From: Poseidonibacter antarcticus
GTDB lineage: Bacteria > Campylobacterota > Campylobacteria > Campylobacterales > Arcobacteraceae
Direction: 5' to 3'
NCBI RefSeq assembly: GCF_003667345.1
Contig: NZ_RCWF01000003.1
Span: forward strand, 209,106-273,105
Length of the DNA stretch: 64,000 nt
Each line of letters opens with the position of its first letter. Position 1 is the stretch's first letter. The translations under genes and the position numbers were made by a program. The notes under the pieces were generated by a model. It did not search any database, had not been told where the DNA came from, and saw nothing but the letters and a program-made list of their open reading frames with translations. Positions 58,231 to 64,000 of this stretch are shown here, in pieces.

Positions 58231-59836
58231 CTTGAGCCTTTTTCATATTTTTTATTAATAATAAAACTGAGATAATTCCAATTATAACTATAAACATAGA
58301 TGGAACTGATGATTCTACAGTTTGAGATTGTTCGTTTAATTCAAATGCTCTAATAGCAAGAGTATTGTAATCAAAAGGTCTTAAAACCATAGTAAGAGGT
58401 AGCTCTTTTACAACTTCTATAAATACGATTATAAAAGAAGCAGCAGCTGATGATTTTAGTAAAGGAATAAAAACTTTTACAAATGTTTTAAATTTTCCAA
58501 TTCCAGATATTTGTGCTGCATCATCATAACTTTGAGGAATTCTATTGAAACCAGATTCAAAGTTATTAATACTAACAGCCATAAATCTTACAATATATCC
58601 AAAAAGTACAGCTATAACTGTTCCTGATATTATAAAATCTAAAGATAAAACTTCAAATACATAAGTATTTAAAATACCAAAAAATGACAATATTCCAATA
58701 GCTACAACAGCGCCAGGAATTGAATAACCTAATTTAACTATTTGAGTTAATGATGAAGAAGTTTTGTCTTTGTTTAATCTTGCGTTATATACTATTAATA
58801 AAGCTATAATAGTTATAGCTGTTGCAGACATTAAACCCAGTTGTACAGTTTTTACTAATAAATCTATAAATTCATCATCAATAACTGTTTTATAAGATTG
58901 TATAAACCAAACACTTAATTGGATAAAAGGTAAGATAAAACCAAAGAAAACTGGAATAAAACAGATAAAAGAAGCAAAAAAGTTACTAGAACCTGTTAGT
59001 TTTGTTTTTACAATTGGTCGGAAATCTTTTCCTGAACTTTTATATACTTTGTTTCTTCTTTGGAATTTTTCTAAAATAATTAAAATAAAAAGAAAAGTCA
59101 TTAGCATACTTGCTAATTTTGAAGCATCTTCAATACTTCCCATTCCTTCCCAAACTTTAAATATTCCTGTTACAAATGTATTTACTCCAAAGTATTGCAT
59201 TACACCAAAATCTGCTGTTGCTTCCATCATTGCTAATGTTGCACCTGCAATTATTGCAGGTCTAGAAATTGGTAAAACTACTTTTTTTAAAATCTTCCAA
59301 GAAGAAAGATTAAAAGTCTTAGCAGCATCTATAATTGATGCAGATTCAAAGTTTAGATAAGTTCTACATACAAGATAAACATAAGGATATAAAACCAAAG
59401 ATATTACTAAAATAGCACCTTGTACGGATTGTATATCAAAAAATACTACTTCACTTAAATTTTTATCCATTAAGTTTAAAACCCAAGTTGTGATATTACC
59501 TGTTATCCCAAACATTCCATTGTACATAAAAGCGATAATATAAGTAGGAAAAGCAAAAGGAAGAATAAGTCCATAATCAAAAAACTTTGAAAAAGAAAAA
59601 GTATAAAAAGAAGTTAAATAAGCAGTAGTAAAACCAATAAGAGTTGTAAGAACTCCAACTCCTATCATTACAAATAAAGTATTATAAATATACTCAAATA
59701 AAACAGTATCTTTTATATGTTGCCAATTATCTGTATTTGAGATAAAAAGGTATACAAATATTGTAATCATAGGAATGGAAATAAGTAGTGTTATAAAAAC
59801 ACTACTTATTTTTAAAAATGAAAGTTTATTTTTCAA
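58217..59836 (-). CDS. ferric-iron ABC transporter, permease (FbpB-like, fused)
   Basis: This 539-residue protein has about 12 membrane helices arranged as two BPD_transp_1 halves. EAA-type loops are seen at SIIDAAKTFNLSSWKILKKVVLPISRPAI near residue 175 and QSYDDAAQISGIGKFKTFVKVFIPLLKSS near 452. Two fused halves are usual for FbpB-type iron permeases. It lies 6 bp after the binding-protein gene on the same strand. Confidence 0.9.
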   Translation of the reverse strand: MKNKLSFLKISSVFITLLISIPMITIFVYLFISNTDNWQHIKDTVLFEYIYNTLFVMIGVGVLTTLIGFTTAYLTSFYTFSFSKFFDYGLILPFAFPTYIIAFMYNGMFGITGNITTWVLNLMDKNLSEVVFFDIQSVQGAILVISLVLYPYVYLVCRTYLNFESASIIDAAKTFNLSSWKILKKVVLPISRPAIIAGATLAMMEATADFGVMQYFGVNTFVTGIFKVWEGMGSIEDASKLASMLMTFLFILIILEKFQRRNKVYKSSGKDFRPIVKTKLTGSSNFFASFICFIPVFFGFILPFIQLSVWFIQSYKTVIDDEFIDLLVKTVQLGLMSATAITIIALLIVYNARLNKDKTSSSLTQIVKLGYSIPGAVVAIGILSFFGILNTYVFEVLSLDFIISGTVIAVLFGYIVRFMAVSINNFESGFNRIPQSYDDAAQISGIGKFKTFVKVFIPLLKSSAAASFIIVFIEVVKELPLTMVLRPFDYNTLAIRAFELNEQSQTVESSVPSMFIVIIGIISVLLLIKNMKKAQDAKY

Positions 59837-59842
59837 TAATTC

Positions 59843-60847
59843 TTACTTCCATCCAGCAACATCAAGAGCTTTTACAGCATCTTTATTGTATTTACCAAGG
59901 TCATTTATAGTAACACTATCATCTTGAACTTTACCCCAAGCTGCAACTAAAGGAGCAGTTTGTGCTTCTTTTAAGATTGGGTACTCAAAGTTTCCTTTTG
60001 AGTAAACTTCTTGTGCTTCTTTAGATAATAAAAACTCAATATATTTAATTGCATTTTCTTTATTTTTAGAAGTTTTAGTAACACCAGCTGCACTAATATT
60101 TACATGAGTTCCACCATTTTCAAATTTTGGGAAAATAACTTTTAGTTTTGAAACAACTTCTTTATCAGACTCATTACTAACAGCTAATTTACCAAAATAA
60201 TATGTATTCATAATAGCTGTTGAACCAAGACCAGCAGCTACTGCTTTTGCTTGATCTCTATCACTACCTTTTGGAGCTCTTGCCATATTTGCAACAATAC
60301 CTTTAGCCCATTTTGTAGCATATTCAACACCATGATGTGCAATCATAGCTGCCATTAAAGATTGGTTATAAACATTACTTGAAGATCTAACCATAATTTG
60401 GTTTTTATATTTAGGATCTGCTAATTCTTCATAAGTTTTAATACCATTTGCAAGAGGACTATCTCTTCTAACTGCAATAACTCTAGCTCTTTTTGTAAGT
60501 GCGAACCATTCGTTGTCTTTATCTCTTAATTTACTATCAATATTTTTTGTTAAATATTCAGACTCAATAGATTGGAATAAATTGTTTTCTTTTACTCTTT
60601 GAATTCTAGCTGCATCAACTGTGATAAAAACATCAGCAGGAGAATTTTTACCTTCACTTTGCATTCTTTTGATTAAAGCATCAGCTTTATCTTGAATTAC
60701 TTTTACTTTAATTCCTGTTTTTTCTTCAAACATTTTATGAATTATTTTATCTGTATCATAATGTCTACTTGAATAAACATTTACTACATCATTAGCTAAT
60801 AATGAGCTTGATAATACAGCTACACTTAATAATAGTTTCTTGAACAT
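59843..60847 (-). CDS. ferric-iron ABC transporter, periplasmic binding protein (FbpA-like)
   Basis: This 334-residue protein has a signal peptide (residues 1-18, ending SSLLAN). It has the FbpA/FutA landmarks VNVYSSRHYDTDKIIHKMFEEKTGIKVKV, SPADVFITVDAARI and the iron-coordinating tyrosine pair in MNTYYFGKL near residue 219. It captures ferric iron in the periplasm for the FbpBC-like permease and ATPase downstream. Fur-box-like sequences lie directly upstream, suggesting iron repression. First gene of the operon. Confidence 0.93.
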   Translation of the reverse strand: MFKKLLLSVAVLSSSLLANDVVNVYSSRHYDTDKIIHKMFEEKTGIKVKVIQDKADALIKRMQSEGKNSPADVFITVDAARIQRVKENNLFQSIESEYLTKNIDSKLRDKDNEWFALTKRARVIAVRRDSPLANGIKTYEELADPKYKNQIMVRSSSNVYNQSLMAAMIAHHGVEYATKWAKGIVANMARAPKGSDRDQAKAVAAGLGSTAIMNTYYFGKLAVSNESDKEVVSKLKVIFPKFENGGTHVNISAAGVTKTSKNKENAIKYIEFLLSKEAQEVYSKGNFEYPILKEAQTAPLVAAWGKVQDDSVTINDLGKYNKDAVKALDVAGWK

Positions 60848-60869
60848 AAATTTCCTTCTTATTTTTATC

Positions 60870-60888
60870 GTTAATGATAATTATTATT
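60870..60888 (-). promoter_or_regulatory. Fur-box-like operator upstream of the iron importer
   Basis: The 19-base stretch matches the classical Fur consensus (GATAATGATAATCATTATC) at 16 of 19 positions by my own count. It lies 23 bp upstream of the binding-protein start codon, where repression would block the promoter. Confidence 0.75.
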
Positions 60889-60928
60889 AGAATAATAGAA
60901 AAAAGTAGCTTTATTTACTCTTAATAGT

Positions 60929-60947
60929 AAGAATGATTATCAAGTTT
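60929..60947 (-). promoter_or_regulatory. second, weaker Fur-box-like sequence
   Basis: A core of GATTATCA (60935-60942) is flanked by partially matching bases, giving about 13 of 19 matches to the reverse Fur consensus by my count. It is about 60 bp from the better site, so it may be a secondary site. The rest of 60948-61216 shows no gene; it holds a TATAAT at 61164-61169, likely the -10 for the gene at 61217. Confidence 0.4.
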
Positions 60948-61216
60948 AATAAATATTATATTGAAAGTTAAATCTTCAGTTATTTTTATGGACATGAATA
61001 TATTGAAAAAAGTAATTTTTGTAGTAGCAGTAAGAATATAATATAAATTATTTGAACTAATTTATAAATAATTAAATATGTAAACTTGTTAAAAATTTTT
61101 CAAGACTTTTAATCAAAGAAATTAGAAAAGTTAAATTTTATGTAAAATCTAACCTTAATAAGATATAATCATACTCAAATTATATAAATATAGGTTTTCC
61201 ATAAGGATAAAATAAA

Positions 61217-61786
61217 ATGATTTTAATGATTGATAACTATGATTCATTTACATATAATATTGTGCAGTATTGTTTAGAATTAGGTGCCAATTTAAAAGTA
61301 ATAAGAAATGATGAATTAAGTGTTGAAGAGATAGAAAAACTTAATCCTGAAAAAATAATTATATCTCCAGGTCCTGCAACACCAAATGATGCTGGAGTTT
61401 GCTTAGATGTAATAAAATATTTTGCAGGTAAAAAACCAATATTTGGGATTTGCTTGGGTCACCAAAGTATTGCACAAGTGTTTGGAGCAGAAGTAATTCG
61501 AGCAAAAAATATGATGCATGGGAAAACATCAAAAATAAAAGTATTAAAAGATACAGTTATTTTTCAAGGTTTACCTAAAGAATTTATTGAAACAAGATAT
61601 CATTCTTTAATTGTAAATAAAGATAACTTACCAGATGTTGTAATACCTACATCAGTTAGTCTTGATGATGATGAAATAATGTCATTAGAAATAAAAGATA
61701 AACAAATATATGGAGTACAGTTTCATCCTGAATCAATTATGAGTGAATATGGATATGAAATGATAGATAACTTCCTAAAATTATGA
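61217..61786 (+). CDS. pabA: PabA/TrpG-type glutamine amidotransferase
   Basis: This 189-residue class I glutaminase has the family start MILMIDNYDSFTYNIVQY, the oxyanion region IISPGPATPNDAGV, and the nucleophile Cys in FGICLGHQSI near residue 79. The catalytic His-Glu pair is in GVQFHPESIMSEYG near 169. It provides ammonia for aminodeoxychorismate or anthranilate synthase. Because no trp gene adjoins it, a folate or shared role is likely, but not provable. It overlaps the next gene by 4 bp. Confidence 0.93.
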   Translation: MILMIDNYDSFTYNIVQYCLELGANLKVIRNDELSVEEIEKLNPEKIIISPGPATPNDAGVCLDVIKYFAGKKPIFGICLGHQSIAQVFGAEVIRAKNMMHGKTSKIKVLKDTVIFQGLPKEFIETRYHSLIVNKDNLPDVVIPTSVSLDDDEIMSLEIKDKQIYGVQFHPESIMSEYGYEMIDNFLKL

Positions 61787-62973
61787 CAAATACAAACAGA
61801 TACAAGTACTATTTCTATTCCTTATTAGCATTATTAGTTATTGTATTACTGTTTGTTTCAAATACGCTTAGTATTTCATATAAAGAAGCCCTAAATGTAT
61901 TTGTAAATACTTCTGTTTTAACTTATATTACAAATACATCACTTTATATATTTGGACAAAATGATATTGCTCTACGATTACCCTTTATAGTCTTTTATAT
62001 TTTAAGTGTTATTTTAATGTATAAGATAACAGATAAATATTTTACATATGAAAGTGATAGATTAATATCTATTGGTATTTTTATGCTTTTACCAGGTGTA
62101 TTAAGTGCATCTTTATTGGTAAATAGTGCAATAATTGTAATTTTTTTAACGTTATTATATTTATATTATTATAAGTTAACAAACAATCATTCTTATGTAC
62201 TGTTATTTTTATTTTTATTTGTAGATAATTCTTTTGCTATATTGTATTTATCACTTTTCTTCTATTCACTTAAAGATAAAAAAAGCAAATTACCTTGGAT
62301 CTCACTAATTTTATTTGCTTTATCTATGTATATTTATGGTTTTTCTACAGTTGGGAAACCAAGAGCTTTCTTTTTGGATACTTTTGCAATTTATGCATCT
62401 ATTTTTTCACCTTTACTTTTTATGTATTTCTTTTATACTATTTATAGAATTGGATTTAAGCAAAAAGAAAAATCTTTAACTTGGTATATTTCGACTACAG
62501 CTTTAGTTTTATCTTTTCTTTTTTCTTTTAGACAAAGAGTTTATATTGAAGATTTTGCTCCTTATGTTGTAATATCTTTGCCTTTAATGCTTAAAATATT
62601 TTTTCATTCATATAGGGTTAGATTAAAAGAATTTAGAAAAAAACATAATATTGGTGTGGCCTTGGTTTTATTAATGTTGTTTATAAATGTATTTTTTACT
62701 ATTGTAAATAAACCTTTATATTTACTTTTACCAAATCCAAAAAAACATTTTATTTATAAATATGATTTTGTAAAAGAATTGGCTCAAGAATTAAAAAAGA
62801 ATAATATAAATATGGTTTCAAGTAATGATAATGAATTATTATTAAGATTAAGATTTTATGGAATAAAGGAAGGTACAAAACATTTTATAAGCTTAGAAAA
62901 ATTTGATACATACAAATTGAAAATTATAATAAGTTATTACAATAGAAAATTATATAAAGTTTATATAAAATAA
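61783..62973 (+). CDS. GT-C-like (ArnT/PMT-type) multipass membrane protein
   Basis: This 396-residue protein has about ten hydrophobic helices. The N-terminal region (YITNTSLYIFGQNDIALRLPFIVFYILSV) resembles the GT-C glycosyltransferase pattern in which a short periplasmic loop precedes a helix with the R-x-P element; this is a typical ArnT/PMT feature. The C-terminal ~100 residues are mostly polar. Substrate and family membership are tentative. Its ATG overlaps the pabA stop (ATGA), so translation is coupled, although the two functions have no obvious link. Confidence 0.6.
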   Translation: MTNTNRYKYYFYSLLALLVIVLLFVSNTLSISYKEALNVFVNTSVLTYITNTSLYIFGQNDIALRLPFIVFYILSVILMYKITDKYFTYESDRLISIGIFMLLPGVLSASLLVNSAIIVIFLTLLYLYYYKLTNNHSYVLLFLFLFVDNSFAILYLSLFFYSLKDKKSKLPWISLILFALSMYIYGFSTVGKPRAFFLDTFAIYASIFSPLLFMYFFYTIYRIGFKQKEKSLTWYISTTALVLSFLFSFRQRVYIEDFAPYVVISLPLMLKIFFHSYRVRLKEFRKKHNIGVALVLLMLFINVFFTIVNKPLYLLLPNPKKHFIYKYDFVKELAQELKKNNINMVSSNDNELLLRLRFYGIKEGTKHFISLEKFDTYKLKIIISYYNRKLYKVYIK

Positions 62974-62977
62974 GATT

Positions 62978-63598
62978 ATGAAAAAATCTTTTACTCTTCT
63001 TGAATTAATTTTAATGATTGTATTATTAGGTTTTTTATACACATCTTTTATTCCAAAAGTAAAAGTAAGTAAAATTGATGATTTAACAAATAGATTAGTT
63101 TTATATTTGAAACAAACAAGATACCAGTCTTTAATAAATGATAAATTTAGTAATTCAGATAATCTTTGGCACAAAAAAAGATGGACTCTAAAATTTTTTA
63201 GATGTAGAGAAACTATTGGTGGTATCTATTATGTAATATATAGTGATAAAAATGCTTCTGGTCATCCAGGTATTGATGATAGTCTAAAAGATAGTCTCAC
63301 CTTAAAAAATATATATAGTACAAACTCTTGTACTGAGAATATTAAAAATAGTAAATATGTATTAATATCACAAAATTTTAATATTAGAACTGTAAATATT
63401 TCTTGTAATGAAACGAGTTCTTTAGGACAATTAAGTTTTGGAAGTGATGGAAAAATATATTCAAAATTAAGTGCTAATGAAAATGATTCTATTTCTTATG
63501 AAATAATAAACAACTGTAAAATTGAATTAAGCGATATATTTAATGAAAAAAGAACAATACAACTTGAAAGTAAAACAGGTTATGTATACAAAGAATAG
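62978..63598 (+). CDS. pseudopilin-like prepilin protein
   Basis: This 206-residue protein starts MKKSFTLLELILMIVLLGFLY, a type IV prepilin/pseudopilin N-terminus with the conserved Glu5 after Phe and the hydrophobic helix. The residue before the expected cleavage site is Ser, where Gly is usual and Ala is sometimes found. The rest (KYVLISQNFNIRTVNISCNETSSLGQLSFGSDGKIYSK) is beta-rich with several cysteines (FRCRETI, SCTENI, ISCNET, NCKIEL). It lies 4 bp after the GT-C-like gene and directly before the rRNA promoter. No other pilus or type II secretion gene is in the window. Confidence 0.75.
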   Translation: MKKSFTLLELILMIVLLGFLYTSFIPKVKVSKIDDLTNRLVLYLKQTRYQSLINDKFSNSDNLWHKKRWTLKFFRCRETIGGIYYVIYSDKNASGHPGIDDSLKDSLTLKNIYSTNSCTENIKNSKYVLISQNFNIRTVNISCNETSSLGQLSFGSDGKIYSKLSANENDSISYEIINNCKIELSDIFNEKRTIQLESKTGYVYKE

Positions 63599-63647
63599 AG
63601 TAAATCCACAAATTAACAAATTTAAGCGAACATTTAGCAAAACTCCC

Positions 63648-63676
63648 TTGACAAAGCAAATAAAACCCCCTATAAT
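63648..63676 (+). promoter_or_regulatory. rRNA operon promoter
   Basis: A consensus -35 TTGACA (63648-63653), a 17-bp spacer and a consensus -10 TATAAT (63671-63676) precede the 16S rRNA by about 250 bp. The C-rich block CCCCCTATAATTCCC around the -10 fits a strong stable-RNA promoter. Confidence 0.9.
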
Positions 63677-63718
63677 TCCCGTCCAATTTAAGTGACACCA
63701 AGTGTTACGAGAAATGGA

Positions 63719-63732
63719 TGATCTTTAACAAT
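63719..63732 (+). promoter_or_regulatory. boxA-like antitermination element in the rRNA leader
   Basis: TGATCTTTAACAAT resembles the boxA sequence of rRNA leaders (TGCTCTTTAACAA), where NusB/NusE bind for antitermination. It lies about 43 bp after the -10 element, the expected place. The rest of the leader to 63923 shows nothing else nameable. Confidence 0.6.
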
Positions 63733-63923
63733 GTAATTTAAGTTTGTAAAGTAATCTTTATAAACTGAATATAATACTCTAAATATGATCGTAAGTAATG
63801 CGATATAAAATAAAATACATATAATAACAAGAATATAATTCTTGTCTATTAATTTGAGTGATAATTTTGTATAACAATACATAAATTGTCAGTATCAAAC
63901 AGTATGTTAAATCATACACTTCA

Positions 63924-64000
<77 letters not shown>

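Noticed and set aside
63688..63882. 64-residue minus-strand reading frame in the rRNA leader
   Set aside because: It lies opposite the transcribed leader between the rRNA promoter and 16S rRNA, has no convincing ribosome-binding site, and its hydrophobic character follows from AT-rich DNA. Treated as chance.

Overview
This AT-rich window most likely comes from a marine-type member of the Arcobacteraceae (Campylobacterota). The evidence is the start of a 16S rRNA gene at the right edge, a Wolinella-type fumarate reductase (frdCAB) followed by a pair of bacterial dynamins in the same order I recall from Campylobacter jejuni, a complete 14-subunit complex I cluster that includes nuoE and nuoF, and a very AT-biased codon style. 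The assignment is by recognition only; no search was run.

Layout, left to right. (1) 1-3200: a MotA/ExbB-like plus MotB/OmpA-like membrane pair, cut by the left edge and reminiscent of Zorya ZorA/ZorB, beside an AbiH-family abortive-infection gene; this is a candidate defence region. (2) 3289-13553: recQ, a methyltransferase, a glycosyltransferase, an EamA exporter, a polar amino-acid ABC importer operon that continues into MarC- and LysE-type membrane proteins, a pre-Nudix/Nudix hydrolase and RidA. (3) 13620-16489: a TPP riboswitch with thiC, convergent with ribB under an FMN riboswitch. (4) 16619-19272: the most unusual segment, a run of small same-strand genes separated by attC-like hairpin sites with no integrase in view. 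It looks like an integron cassette array of the CALIN type (cluster of attC sites lacking an integrase), ending in a degenerate MazE-like antitoxin gene. (5) 19546-28946: tex, a PhyH-type dioxygenase, a duplicated secreted DsrE-like gene, a siroheme nitrite/sulfite reductase, a YgjP-like metallopeptidase, and a porin / small PBP-like / histidine-kinase set without a response regulator.

(6) 28976-36969: frdC-frdA-frdB followed by two dynamin-like GTPases. (7) 37192-51697: nuoA-B-CD-E-F-[gltA]-G-H-I-J-K-L-M-N, with citrate synthase embedded between nuoF and nuoG, fused NuoCD, a short NuoG and an enlarged NuoH. (8) 51826-60947: a PatB/MalY-type C-S lyase, a UbiD-family decarboxylase, a receptor-type diguanylate cyclase and a ferric-iron ABC importer (fbpABC-like) behind Fur-box-like sites. 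(9) 61217-63598: a PabA/TrpG glutaminase, a GT-C-like membrane protein and a pseudopilin-like protein, then (10) a consensus rRNA promoter, a boxA-like leader element and the first ~77 bases of 16S rRNA.

The respiratory block is coherent: complex I feeds the quinone pool, fumarate reductase can use menaquinol, UbiD may serve quinone synthesis, and citrate synthase is positioned to be co-expressed with complex I. No tRNA gene, CRISPR array, IS element or transposase was recognised. Other intergenic stretches are short and show only promoters or terminators.
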